Numbered from the stretch's first letter, positions 1 through 8,680 are shown. The stretch: 64,000 nucleotides of DNA from DATBLE01 sp046734335 (GCA_046734335.1 JBKPRA010000010.1:3690-67689); one strand, 5' to 3'. Notes: a model not told the origin generated them from the letters alone. A program made the numbers and translations.

Positions 1-225
1 GGGCATGTCTCTCCCTGAGGCCGCCCCGCCTTCCGGTGTTCTTGTCCGCGTGATCGACGCGGAAACCCGCTTGACGCAATCTTTACGCCCCGACGGGGCG
101 GTCGCTGGTGGAGCACGTGCCCAGGATGTCAGCGCGTCCACGGGGGGCACGGCGACGGACGCTTGCGCCGGACGCCTGTGCTGTTCACTGTAGGGATCTC
201 CGCTCCTGCGAGAGAACATCTTCGA

Positions 226-1242
226 ATGGTTGAACACGAACCAGAACGACCGCTGAGCCCCGAGCTCGTACTCGTTTCGCCTGATCTCAGGGAACGCGCA
301 CTTCTGGACGAGCTCGACTCGTCGTTTCCCGAGCATGCGGACGTCGACCCCCCAACGGCGTCTGTCGAACCAGCGCCGCAGGCACCGGCGCCGCAGGTGC
401 CTGCGGCGCCTCCCCAGGCGGCGCTGCCGCGCACCGAAGCGGCTACACCTCGAGTCGAGCGGCGGCGTCTGACAGCCGGCGCCCTCACGGCAATCGCATT
501 GACCGCGCTGATCGTCTTCGGCGCCGGGCTCGCGGTCGGGAAGCTTGCGTTTCCCGGCTCATCGGCCCGGTCACCGGCCGCGCCGCGCGATGTGTCCCAG
601 CCGCCTCCGGTCACGACAGCGGTGCCACGGACGTCGTCGCGTGCGTCGACGACACCGCCGCCTGCCTCAACGACTCGGTCGCAGACCGCCCCGCGCGCCG
701 TGTCTCCCCGGCCTCCCGTCACGACAGCGGTGCCACGGACGTCGTCGCGTGCGTCGACGACACCGCCGCGTGCCTCAAGGACTCGGTCGCAGACCGCCCC
801 GCGCGCCGTGTCTCCCCGGCCTCCCGTCACGACAGCGGCGCCGCGGACGTCGTCGAGCGCGACGCCGACAGTACCGGCCAAGAGGCCGAGGCCCTCGACG
901 GCACCGTCTCCTGCCAAGAAGCTTCCATCAAAGGGCGTCCGCCCGATTCCGAACGGCGGCTACGTCTTTTCCGACGGGAGGTTCCGGCTCGCCGGCACCG
1001 GGCGACGGATCCTGGACTTCACACTTCAGACGGCGTGCTCCGGTCCGTTGACCCTGCCGCAGATCCAAGTTGCGGCAAACGGGACGTTCGGGTTCTCGGG
1101 ACACCCCCCCGGAACGTTGCCGGGGACGTCGGTGCGTGTTACTGGACGATTTGTCTCACCAGTCGCGGCGCGGGGAACCACGCGAGTCACACGCGGCACG
1201 TGCCGCGGTCCAGCAAGGCCCTTCGCCGCCCGCCTGAGCTGA
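226..1242 (+). CDS. Single-pass membrane protein with Pro/Ser/Thr-rich repeat stalk
   Basis: About 338 residues, family not recognised. An acidic, Pro/Ala-rich cytoplasmic part (residues 1-80) is followed by one membrane span (about 84-106). Next comes a low-complexity stalk rich in Thr, Ser, Pro and Arg (about 110-240) with a 36-residue repeat. The C-terminal 95 residues look like a small beta-rich extracellular domain with two cysteines. ATG 226 was chosen over an upstream in-frame TTG at 163, which would add 21 residues with no clear ribosome site. The layout suggests a cell-surface or regulatory membrane protein whose stalk places the C-terminal domain outside the membrane. Function is unknown. 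Confidence 0.65.
   Translation: MVEHEPERPLSPELVLVSPDLRERALLDELDSSFPEHADVDPPTASVEPAPQAPAPQVPAAPPQAALPRTEAATPRVERRRLTAGALTAIALTALIVFGAGLAVGKLAFPGSSARSPAAPRDVSQPPPVTTAVPRTSSRASTTPPPASTTRSQTAPRAVSPRPPVTTAVPRTSSRASTTPPRASRTRSQTAPRAVSPRPPVTTAAPRTSSSATPTVPAKRPRPSTAPSPAKKLPSKGVRPIPNGGYVFSDGRFRLAGTGRRILDFTLQTACSGPLTLPQIQVAANGTFGFSGHPPGTLPGTSVRVTGRFVSPVAARGTTRVTRGTCRGPARPFAARLS
604..857 (+). repeat. 108-bp in-frame tandem repeat, about 2.4 copies
   Basis: Copies begin at 604, 712 and about 820, a period of exactly 108 bp or 36 codons. Copies one and two differ at only a few bases. The third runs about 38 bp before diverging. Each codes for a Pro/Thr/Ser/Arg-rich segment starting Pro-Pro-Val-Thr-Thr. 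The near-identity suggests recent duplication, and copy number may vary between strains. Confidence 0.9.
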
Positions 1243-1360
1243 AGCACGATGGCGAGAGCAGGCGCATTTCTTTGCTCGCGAGAGGCAGGAGCAATGAGTC
1301 GATTCCTCCGGCCGGTTTCCGTTCTCGGCGCCGGGCGCAAGCTGAGACGCTGTAGGTACG

Positions 1361-2712
1361 GTGGCCCCGATGGGCGTGACGCTTCACGTCGTTCGTGACC
1401 ACTGTCTCGCGCCCGAGCGCCTCCAGGGGGAGGTGGGCGAGGGTGGTCGGTACGGGCGGATGTTCGATCTGCCCGCACTCGAGGCGGACGAGACGCTGCT
1501 GCACCGGCTCGGTGCGGCCGGCGGCCTCTGCGACGGCAGTGACCGCGAAGGCGATTCGCAGGTCGAGGCAGGCTGGCCCTTCTTCGGCCAGTACGTCGCC
1601 CACGACCTCACAGCCGACCGCTCGCCACTCCGCGCCCACGCCGACCTCGACGCCCTGCGGAACATGCGCGTGCCGCGGGCCAACCTCGAGTCGCTCTACG
1701 GCGGAGGCCCGGCGGGTCGCCCTACCTCTATCAGCGCAGCGATCCTCCGAAGCTGCTCGAGGCGAACGGCGATCTGCCGCGAAACCAGGAGGGGATCGCA
1801 CTGATCGGCGACCCCCGGAACGACGTGCACGTGTTCATGAGACAGATGCAGGTCGCGTTCATCCACGCGCACAACCTGCTCGTCGACCGCTACGCGAAGA
1901 CGGCGTCCCGGAGGTCGAGCTCTTCGACGAGGCCAGGCGCGCACTCAGCTGGCACTACCAATGGCTGATCCTCAACGACTTCCTCCCTGGCCTGGTCGGC
2001 TCGGAGCTGGTCGAGGAGCTGGACGAGGAGCTGGACGCGTCCGGGGCGCTCTACTACCGACCGGACTGACGACCGTTCATCCCTGTCGAGTTCGCGGATG
2101 CCGCCTATCGCTACGGCCACTCGCAGATCCGGCAGCTCTATCAGCTGCAGTCTGATGGACCGCTCTACCCGGTCTTCCCCGAGCTGATCGGCTTCGGCCC
2201 GATCGAGGACCGCCGCGTCGACTGGTCGCTCCTCTTCGACGTCCCCGGCCGGCCGGCGGCGCAGGTTCCAGGCCGATCGACGCACTGCTACCACGTTCGC
2301 TGATCGAGCTGCCGAAGCGATCACCGGCGCAATCGACGACGAGGCCTACCGCTCCCTGGCCGCACGCGACCTCGAGCGGGGGCAGGGCACCGGACTCCCC
2401 TCCGGTGAGGCCGTCGCGCATCTGCTCGGCGTCGACGTCTTGACCGAGCGCGAGCTCGATCTGAGACACCACGGCTGGGAGGGCGAGACGCCGCTCTGGC
2501 TCTACATCCTCAAAGAGGCGTCCGTCCGTCAAGCCGGCGACCGACTCGGAGGCATCGGCGCTCGCATCGTGGCCGAGGTGCTGCACGGCATCATTGCCGC
2601 CGACCCGGAGTCGTACCTCGCCCTCCTTCCCGACTGGACACCGACGCTGCCCGCGCGCGCCGGGGCTTTTCGACTCGCGGACCTGCTCGTTCCGGTAACG
2701 CCGACAAGGTGA
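1361..2712 (+). pseudogene. Animal-type haem peroxidase, broken by four frameshifts and one stop
   Basis: Joining frames gives one protein of about 450 residues with the marks of the animal haem peroxidase superfamily. A distal-His motif (FFGQYVAHDLT) lies near 1580, a WHYQWLILNDFLPGLVG-type helix near 1955, and the proximal-His motif RYGHSQI near 2110. The frame changes near 1715, 1889, 2265 and 2314, and an in-frame TGA sits at 2067. Each segment still reads as well-conserved protein, so the damage is either recent or partly sequencing error. An intact enzyme would oxidise substrates with H2O2 through a haem. As written, no full-length product can be made. Confidence 0.85.
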
Positions 2713-3003
2713 CGCGACCGGCGCCTCGAAGACGAGCATGCGGCTACCCGAGGTAGGCGACTCTCTCGGGGCCGACCTTTCGGCCGGCGGGCGAGCGGTA
2801 CGACAGGCTGCCTGATCGTCGGCGGGGTGTGCTGCGCCACGCCCCGCCTACAGGAGCTTCTCATCTGGTGAGCGCGTCCGCGTCCGGAGGCGCCGCCGGA
2901 GCGTTCGGGCTGCGAGTACCGGCCGCCGGTTCGTCCGCGCGCGTGTCACATCGACGCCCGCTCGAGCGTCAAAAAGGCATGGACACTTTTCATCACAGGA
3001 ACG

Positions 3004-3186
3004 TTGACCGCCGGCGAGTGGATCGTCGTGGCCGGTTCCATTGCACCGTTGCTCCTGTCGCTCGTGCCCGTCCTCTGGGCCTGCTGCCTCTTCGTCGACA
3101 TGAGCGACGGGGCCGTCGACGGCGCGATCCAGGACGCGCAGCGGCTGGCGGCTGTCAAGAGCCGCGTCCGCGGCGACCTGCCCTAG
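3004..3186 (+). CDS. Small hypothetical membrane protein
   Basis: Sixty residues starting at TTG 3004. One hydrophobic span (about residues 7-28, rich in Val, Leu, Ala and Trp) is followed by an acidic and then basic tail. No family is recognised and the ribosome site is weak. It follows the broken peroxidase and a stretch with no other good gene, so it may be a remnant. Amino-acid composition is more protein-like than the overlapping frames. Confidence 0.4.
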   Translation: MTAGEWIVVAGSIAPLLLSLVPVLWACCLFVDMSDGAVDGAIQDAQRLAAVKSRVRGDLP

Positions 3187-3534
3187 GCGTCAGCCTCCCG
3201 CTCCTGCGGGTGACTGCTCGCCTTGCCAGAGGACTCCGATCATGTCCTTGACCCCTCGGCGGCCGATCCGCAGGGCGACGCCTGCGACGCCGCCGCCGAT
3301 CACCGCTCCGACGTCATGGTCTCTACCCACAGGACGGGCCCGACCTCCGCATTCTTCTGCCGGGCTAGGCCGACTTGGTGGCGCGGGCGATGTCCGGGCC
3401 CACCAGATCAGGCCCGCGGGTCGCCACCACCTCGAGCCCGAGCACGACCGCGAGGGTGAGCGGCGGATTCTCTGCATCCACCGGGCCCGCACCAGCGACG
3501 GGCGGGAGCGGCGGTGACTCGTTACGGCGCTGCT
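3187..3534. other. Intergenic stretch without a confident gene
   Basis: Reading frames exist on both strands but have poor composition. The best is a possible 46-residue minus-strand peptide ending at 3190 with a Gly/Val-rich hydrophobic stretch. I cannot support it as a gene. Confidence 0.5.
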
Positions 3535-3559
3535 GTTTCGCGCTTTACGGCCCGGGTAG
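3535..3559 (+). promoter_or_regulatory. Sigma-B/SigF-type promoter for csbD
   Basis: GTTTCG at 3535-3540 and GGGTAG at 3554-3559 are 13 bp apart. This matches the general stress sigma factor consensus (GTTT-N12-15-GGGTA). It lies about 40 bp upstream of the csbD start. CsbD was named in Bacillus for control by sigma-B, and the next gene encodes an RsbW-type anti-sigma kinase, so context supports the call. Confidence 0.6.
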
Positions 3560-3598
3560 CGATCACCGAGCAGGTTCCACTTCGACATAGGAGGGGTC

Positions 3599-3763
3599 GT
3601 GACGAATGCAGACGAGGCCAAGGGGCGCGCCAAGCGGGCGACGGGCGAGCTGACCGACGACGAGAAGCTCAAGCGCGAAGGCACGGTCGACAAGGCCGCG
3701 GGAGCGGCCAAGAGCGCCGTCGACAAGGTTTCGGACAAGGCGAAGGACACGCTGGGCAGATAG
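3599..3763 (+). CDS. CsbD-family general stress protein
   Basis: A 54-residue, highly charged protein of the CsbD family: an N-terminal (N)ADEAKGRAKRATGEL-type helix, then alternating Lys/Glu/Ala helices with DKAAGAAKSAVDK. Such proteins are small, soluble and helical, are induced by general stress, and have no known enzymatic role. GTG 3599 follows a strong ribosome site (AGGAGGGG at 3589-3596). It is too short for many gene callers and lies opposite a long spurious reading frame. Control by a sigma-B-like factor is inferred from the upstream promoter. Confidence 0.85.
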   Translation: MTNADEAKGRAKRATGELTDDEKLKREGTVDKAAGAAKSAVDKVSDKAKDTLGR

Positions 3764-3799
3764 CACGTTCTCGGGCCGGGCGGGCTCGAGCGCAAGCCT

Positions 3800-4189
3800 T
3801 CAGTGCAGCGTCAGGGCCCGCCACATCGTCACCGTGGTGCCGTCGGCTCCGGTCTGCACCTCGACTCCGTCCATGAGGAGCCGCATCATCGGCAGGCCGA
3901 GGCCGTCGCCTTCACCGGCATGCCGATTGTCCCAGACGCCGTGGTCCCGGAGGGAGACGGAAACGGCCGAGTCCGTCATCGACACCCTGAGCTCCACGAC
4001 GGGTGTGCGCGGCTGTCGTGGGTGCCGAACGGCGTTTTCGAACGCCTCGGTGGTCGCCAGCGTGACCTCGAAGACATCCTTTCTCGTCACCCCGGCGTTC
4101 TCCAGCCAGCGCGTCAGTTGCTCGCGAAGAGTGGCGGCCAGTTCGGGTCGCGCGTCCAGCTGCAGCTCCAGTGGAGGACGGTCGGTCAT
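3800..4189 (-). CDS. RsbW/SpoIIAB-type ATP-binding anti-sigma factor
   Basis: A 129-residue single-domain GHKL ATPase. The N-box is TEAFENAVRHP, the G1 box DHGVWD, the G2 box GDGLGLPMM, and a final GTTVTM strand follows. These are typical of serine kinases that bind a sigma factor and phosphorylate an anti-anti-sigma partner. No sigma factor or STAS antagonist lies next to it in this window. It converges on csbD, whose promoter looks sigma-B-like, so it may feed the same stress circuit. Start ATG 4189. Confidence 0.85.
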   Translation of the reverse strand: MTDRPPLELQLDARPELAATLREQLTRWLENAGVTRKDVFEVTLATTEAFENAVRHPRQPRTPVVELRVSMTDSAVSVSLRDHGVWDNRHAGEGDGLGLPMMRLLMDGVEVQTGADGTTVTMWRALTLH

Positions 4190-4230
4190 CGTGGCCTCTC
4201 AGAGAACGCAGTTCCTGGCTGCGGCGGCTT

Positions 4231-5871
4231 TCAAACAGGCTTCGTGGCGGTCGCCGGCGCCGGAGGGCCACCGAGCCGCGTCCAGACGTTCTCGACCAGG
4301 CGGGTTGCCTCCGGCCAGAGCAGCATCTGCCCGCCGAAGTTGAGGGCGCCGGCCGAGAAGACCCGTGCACCGCTGTCGTGCTCGTAATAGGTCATCTCCG
4401 CAGAGCGGCCGATCCCGAAGAGGTCGGGGATCCTGGCCAGAACCTGAGTCGCCTGCGGCGAGCTCCACGCGCGGGCGTCGATCTCGATCCCGTAGATGCC
4501 GAACTCGTCGTCCTGCTTCAGGCCCGTGCCCTCGAAGGCCCAGGGCGCTACGTCGAGGCCGTCGACGACGAACGGGCCGTGCCGCTGTCCCCGGTCGCTG
4601 GCCAGGTACTGGACGCCGCACAGCGCCGCCTCGGGGCGCCCGAGCGAGCGCCACTCGTCGACCAGGAGGAGCGCTCCCTCGTGGCGGTCGACTCGGCGGA
4701 AGAAGTTGTTCGCCGAGAGGAACATCAGGTTGCCTCCGGCGTCGCGGTAGCCTGCGACCAGGTCGAACAGCCGGGTGGTCACGTACTCGGTGTGCCCGGG
4801 AAAGACGATTAGGTCGTAGGCGGCGCGGAGGTCCGCAGCGGAGGCGAACCTCTCCACGTCCTCATCGGCGTAGAAGTCGACCGCGCGGCCCGTCGAAGCC
4901 AGCCAGCGCAGGAACTGCAGGTCGTAGCTGCGGAAGCGATACGGGACGCCGCGGTTCGCCTGCGGGCGGGTCGGGTCGACGCTGACCGTCTTCCAGCGCG
5001 CGTACCACGTGTCGCCCCACCCGTCGCCGTCGGCGTCGTAGAAGTTGTACGCCTGCCACGTGCTCGTCGGCATCACGACGGCAACGCGGTGCTTTGGCGC
5101 CGCCGGCCGGACCACGAGCGGGGCGAATCCGATGCGGCCGTCGTCGGCCTCGAGTCGGGCCGCATACACACCGCTGGGCCAGTCGCCGATCCGCACCCTG
5201 ACCGTGGCCGGCCGATCGACGTTCCGCGACCAGCCCACCATGGTCGGGTCGCTGACCGGCACGCCGTTCATGACGTCGTTCGAGTTCGTTGGCTCGGTCT
5301 CCGGCCCGCAGTGGAGGAGCTGCATCGTGAGCTGTTGCGCGTCGGTTCGTACGGACAGCAGGGCGTTCTCGCCGGGAGCCGCGCCGAGCTTCCGGAAGCC
5401 TGCGTCCACGCCGAGCACGCGGACCACGGAGCGCTCTGTCGCCTGAACGCCGGTCGGGTCCTCGACCCGCAATCTGAGCAGGTACGTCCGTGGCTTCAAG
5501 GTCGTGTCCGGCACCCAGTCGAGCGTGTGTGACCCCGCCCCCAGCGAGACCGTGCGCGTGCCGACGGTCTGTTGGGCCGCATCGCCCGCCAGCTGCTCGG
5601 CGGCGGCTCCCTGTCCGGTGACGAGCGTTTCGAGCGTCACCCGGGCGCGCCGCGTGAGCACGAACCGAAGCTGTGCGCTGTCGCGTCCGGGCGCTATCCC
5701 GAGCGTCGCGAGCGCGGCGCCGTCCCCGAGGAAGGGCCGCTGCGTCGAGAGCCTGACCCCCGAGAGCAGCGGCTGCCGCAAGGCTCCGCGGGCGGTCGGA
5801 GCGAGCAGCGCGCCGGCGCCCAGAAACGCAAAACGCAGCAACCGCCCTCGAGTTCCGACCCAGGCCCCCAA
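4231..5871 (-). CDS. Secreted N,N-dimethylformamidase beta-subunit-like protein
   Basis: About 546 residues from TTG 5871, which gives a clean signal peptide (basic start, Leu/Ala core, APTARGA cleavage region). Starts further upstream would run into the next gene. The middle is a beta-sandwich region. The C-terminal 300 residues match the domain of the dimethylformamidase large subunit, with STWQAYNFYDADGDGWGD, SYDLQFLRWL and a FPGHTEYVT segment. Members are often found without the small subunit and their substrate is unknown, so deformylation of DMF should not be assumed. A signal peptide is unusual for an amidase of this type and suggests an envelope or surface substrate. Confidence 0.7.
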   Translation of the reverse strand: MGAWVGTRGRLLRFAFLGAGALLAPTARGALRQPLLSGVRLSTQRPFLGDGAALATLGIAPGRDSAQLRFVLTRRARVTLETLVTGQGAAAEQLAGDAAQQTVGTRTVSLGAGSHTLDWVPDTTLKPRTYLLRLRVEDPTGVQATERSVVRVLGVDAGFRKLGAAPGENALLSVRTDAQQLTMQLLHCGPETEPTNSNDVMNGVPVSDPTMVGWSRNVDRPATVRVRIGDWPSGVYAARLEADDGRIGFAPLVVRPAAPKHRVAVVMPTSTWQAYNFYDADGDGWGDTWYARWKTVSVDPTRPQANRGVPYRFRSYDLQFLRWLASTGRAVDFYADEDVERFASAADLRAAYDLIVFPGHTEYVTTRLFDLVAGYRDAGGNLMFLSANNFFRRVDRHEGALLLVDEWRSLGRPEAALCGVQYLASDRGQRHGPFVVDGLDVAPWAFEGTGLKQDDEFGIYGIEIDARAWSSPQATQVLARIPDLFGIGRSAEMTYYEHDSGARVFSAGALNFGGQMLLWPEATRLVENVWTRLGGPPAPATATKPV

Positions 5872-5911
5872 AGCCCGAATCAGTGTAGACGCCGGTTCAG
5901 CGGGCGATGCT

Positions 5912-6154
5912 CTACTGCCGGTAGTTCTCGACCACGTCCTCGGGTCGCGCCTGCGCCGCCTCCGGATCGAGGCCCGCCTCGCGGAGCGCACGCCGTTGCC
6001 GCAACAGATCCCAGCACTGGTCGAGCGAAATCTTCAGCTCTTCCAGGCGCTGCCGATCGGCATCCGTGGCGTTTCCGGACGCCTCGTGCTCCCAGAGCTG
6101 GTGCTCCTCCGCGACCAGCTGCTCGATCGTCCCGTGGATCTGCCCGTCCTCCAT
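5912..6154 (-). CDS. DUF2630 family protein
   Basis: An 80-residue acidic, helical protein matching the actinobacterial DUF2630 family: an IHGTIEQLVAEEHQLWEHEASG helix followed by LEELKISLDQCWDLLRQRRALREAGLDPE. The function is unknown. The two helices probably form a coiled-coil hairpin. ATG 6154 has a near-ideal ribosome site (AGGAGGT, 6 nt upstream). It is divergent from the shikimate-kinase-like gene, with 41 bp between start codons. Confidence 0.85.
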   Translation of the reverse strand: MEDGQIHGTIEQLVAEEHQLWEHEASGNATDADRQRLEELKISLDQCWDLLRQRRALREAGLDPEAAQARPEDVVENYRQ

Positions 6155-6195
6155 CTGTCCACCTCCTGTCGCTCGTATTCCGCAAGAGTAGAGCC

Positions 6196-6702
6196 ATGGT
6201 TCGCCACGTCGTGCTGGTCGGCCTGATGGGAACAGGGAAGACGACTGTGGGGCGCGGGCTCGCCGAGGCGCTCGGCCTGCCATTTTCCGACAGCGATGCG
6301 GCGATCGAGCGCGAGCGCGGCTCGACCGTGAAGGAGCTCGCCGACGAGATCGGCGTCGAGGAGATGCACGAGCTCGAGGCCCGGCACCTGCTCCGGGCGC
6401 TCGACGCGCCGGAGCCCAGCGTGATCTCGGCGGCGGCGAGCACGATCGACGACGCCGCCTGCCGGGCGGCGCTGGTCGCGCCCGGCGTGACGACGATCTG
6501 GCTGAAGGCCGACCCCGCCGTGCTCGCCCGCCGCTTCGACCGGCAGCGCCACCGGCCGCGCTTCGGACGCTCACCGCGAGACCTGCTCGTCGAGCAGGCG
6601 ACGGAACGGGACGCGCTGTTCCGGTCGCTGCACCCGATCGAGATCGAGACCGGTGAGAGGAGCCAGGCAGAGGTGGTCGAACTCGCGCTGGCCGCCCTGT
6701 AG
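6196..6702 (+). CDS. Shikimate-kinase-like P-loop kinase
   Basis: A 168-residue P-loop kinase of the shikimate/gluconate kinase fold. Walker A is GLMGTGKTT (residues 9-17), followed by a FSDSDAAIERE segment like the shikimate-binding Asp region and a lid-like RHRPRFGR. The Gly-Gly-Gly strand of true shikimate kinases is Ala-Ala-Ala here (VISAAAS, about residue 76). No aro genes lie nearby. A different small-molecule substrate is possible, so I do not assign aroK. Confidence 0.7.
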   Translation: MVRHVVLVGLMGTGKTTVGRGLAEALGLPFSDSDAAIERERGSTVKELADEIGVEEMHELEARHLLRALDAPEPSVISAAASTIDDAACRAALVAPGVTTIWLKADPAVLARRFDRQRHRPRFGRSPRDLLVEQATERDALFRSLHPIEIETGERSQAEVVELALAAL

Positions 6703-6707
6703 GAGCT

Positions 6708-7490
6708 CTACGGACGGTTGCGGGGACGGGGAAGCGGCGGGAGCTCTTTCGAGAGGTCCCGTCGATGCCTGCGGCTGACCCGTCGGTCGGCCAGCCAGTC
6801 GCGTCCGAACACGAGGATCGGGACGATCACGATCAGCGAGAGGAAGGCGAGCGGAACGAGGAGCCAGACGGCGCCGAGCCGGCCGCGCGAGCCTCCGATC
6901 ACCGGTTCGGTGGTCGTCGGCGCGGCGGTCGTGTTCGGAGCCGACGCGCTCTCGCCGCCGTGGGTGCCGTGCGCGTAGATGCCGTCGACGAGCCAGCGCG
7001 ACCCGGGCCGCTTCAGATTGACGACGAACGAGCCGACGGGGTCGCGCGGCCGCCTCGGCTCCAGGGTCAGCTCCACACTGATGTCGCGGGGGTAGGAGTA
7101 GATCGTCGTCCAGCCGTGGAAGGTCGTGCCCGCTGGGTCGAAGGGGGGCACCGGGATCGTGCCGGCACGCCACTCGGCCCTGGTCGCCTGGCTCCGCAGC
7201 GATGGCGTCACATACGCCCGTGCGCCGATCGGGTCGCGGCGGGCGATCGCGGCCGGCACGAAGCGGTCGAACAGCCGGTCGATCCGACGGCGGACGTGCG
7301 GCGTCATCCGTACCTGTTTCGGGCGGGCCACCGTCTGCACCGGACCGGACTCCACCGACGAGGCGATCCCGCCGTGATGCTCCGGGAGCAGAGCGATCAC
7401 CAGTCCGGCGACACCGGCGGCGACGACGAGGGCTGCCGCCCAGAGCAAACGGCGGCGCGCGCGATGGGAGCGCGGGACGAGACTCCGCAC
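6708..7490 (-). CDS. Hypothetical protein with two membrane spans
   Basis: About 260 residues from GTG 7490. A basic N-terminus precedes the first membrane span (about residues 13-33). A 160-residue extracytoplasmic region follows, including RMTPHVRRRIDRLFDRFVP and a beta-rich part (TTIYSYPRDISVELTL). A Thr/Pro linker and second span (about 208-230) lead to a basic tail. This resembles conserved actinobacterial membrane proteins of unknown role. It is divergent from the F420 oxidoreductase with only about 33 bp between starts. Confidence 0.65.
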   Translation of the reverse strand: MRSLVPRSHRARRRLLWAAALVVAAGVAGLVIALLPEHHGGIASSVESGPVQTVARPKQVRMTPHVRRRIDRLFDRFVPAAIARRDPIGARAYVTPSLRSQATRAEWRAGTIPVPPFDPAGTTFHGWTTIYSYPRDISVELTLEPRRPRDPVGSFVVNLKRPGSRWLVDGIYAHGTHGGESASAPNTTAAPTTTEPVIGGSRGRLGAVWLLVPLAFLSLIVIVPILVFGRDWLADRRVSRRHRRDLSKELPPLPRPRNRP

Positions 7491-7523
7491 AGTTCCATGA
7501 TCACAGACGACTCCGGCTCGGAG

Positions 7524-8396
7524 ATGATTGGCGCCGTGCAGCTCGGCGTCGTCTTCCCACAGACCGAGATCGGCGCCGACCCGGGCGCTGTGAGCGCCTT
7601 CGCTCAGGCGGCCGAGGAGATCGGATACGGCCATCTGCTCGCCTACGACCACGTCCTGGGCGCCGACGTGTCGCAGCGGGCGGACTGGCCGGGGCCGTAC
7701 ACGTCCGAGCACCAGTTCCACGAGCTCTTCGTCCTGTTCGGCTACCTGGCCGCAGTCGCGCCCGGGCTGGAGCTCGTCGCGGGCGTGCTCGTACTGCCCC
7801 AGCGGCAGACGGCGCTCGCGGCCAAGCAGGCCGCCGAGGTCGACCTCCTCACCGGCGGACGCTTTCGCCTCGGCGTCGGGCTGGGCTGGAACTACGTCGA
7901 ATACGAGGCGCTCGGCGAGGACTTCCGAAACCGCGGCCGGCGCTCGGAGGAGCAGATCGAGGTCTTGCGGCGCCTCTGGACGGAGTCCGTGGTCGAGTTC
8001 GACGGCCGCTGGCACCGGATTCCGGCCGCCGGGATCAACCCGTTGCCGGTGCAGCGGCCGATCCCGATCTGGATCGGCGGGTCGGCCGAGGTAGCGATCG
8101 AGCGGGCGGCCAGGATGGCCGACGGGTTCTTTCCGCAGCGCCCGCTCGAGGGAGGTTGGCCGGCGACGATGGAGCGTTTCCGCAGCTGGGCGGAGGAAGC
8201 CGGGCGCGATCCCGGGTCGATCGGGGTCGAGCAGCGAATCGACGTCTCGACCGGCACGCCGGACGCTTGGCGGGCCGCAGTCGAGGAGTGGCGCGGTCTG
8301 GGCGCGACCCACGTCTCGTTGGTGACGATGCGCGGCGGTCTCGACGTCGACGGCCACATCGAACGCATCCGGGAGGCGTTCGAGGCACTGACATAG
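7524..8396 (+). CDS. LLM-class F420-dependent oxidoreductase (TIGR03619-like)
   Basis: About 290 residues of the bacterial luciferase-like monooxygenase fold. The start QLGVVFPQTEIG, then HLLAYDHVLGAD, VLPQRQTALAAKQAAEVDLLTGGRFRLGVGLGWN, and RPIPIWIGGSAE are typical of F420H2-dependent hydride-transfer enzymes. The physiological substrate cannot be predicted. In-frame starts exist at 7497, 7524 and 7536. The last two fit the family N-terminus best and leave room for the divergent promoter. Confidence 0.85.
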   Translation: MIGAVQLGVVFPQTEIGADPGAVSAFAQAAEEIGYGHLLAYDHVLGADVSQRADWPGPYTSEHQFHELFVLFGYLAAVAPGLELVAGVLVLPQRQTALAAKQAAEVDLLTGGRFRLGVGLGWNYVEYEALGEDFRNRGRRSEEQIEVLRRLWTESVVEFDGRWHRIPAAGINPLPVQRPIPIWIGGSAEVAIERAARMADGFFPQRPLEGGWPATMERFRSWAEEAGRDPGSIGVEQRIDVSTGTPDAWRAAVEEWRGLGATHVSLVTMRGGLDVDGHIERIREAFEALT

Positions 8397-8675
8397 GATC
8401 CGCTCGCACGGGCGAAGACGAAGGCCCCGACGAAGGACTTCGAGACCACCATTGCCGAGGCGTACAGGGCCCAGGGCAAGACGCTCGAGCCGGGCAAGGG
8501 GATACTGGACGGCAAGGTCGCATCACCCGCGGTCGCCCCGCGCTCGACGATGGCCCCGGCGGGCGACGTAGACGCGGCGGAGACGGCCTCGCCGCTGTTC
8601 GCCGAGTACGGGGCGCGGGTGGACGCTCAGAGCGCGCGGGAGCTGCTCGCCGCGCGCTCGAAGTCGCTGAAGTAG
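8397..8675 (+). pseudogene. Orphan C-terminal fragment, possibly HerA/YjgR-like (DUF853)
   Basis: Ninety-two codons stay open directly after the oxidoreductase stop and in the same frame, with high third-position GC but no good start at the 5' end. The only ATG is 8550. The translated end (STMAPAGDVDAAETASPLF, then EYGARVDAQSARELLAAR) resembles, from memory, the C-terminal region of HerA-like DUF853 ATPases. It looks like the tail of a lost gene. The family call is tentative. Confidence 0.4.
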
Positions 8676-8680
8676 CCGGG

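Noticed and set aside
604..857. Regular repeats as a CRISPR array
   Set aside because: Period is 108 bp with no variable spacers, and repeats are in frame within a coding sequence.
2067..2069. In-frame TGA in the peroxidase as selenocysteine, and frame changes as programmed frameshifting
   Set aside because: No SECIS-like hairpin or slippery site seen, the position is not a catalytic cysteine, and four separate shifts indicate decay or errors.
8397..8675. Read-through extension of the F420 oxidoreductase
   Set aside because: The oxidoreductase already ends at the usual family length, and the extension resembles a different protein family.
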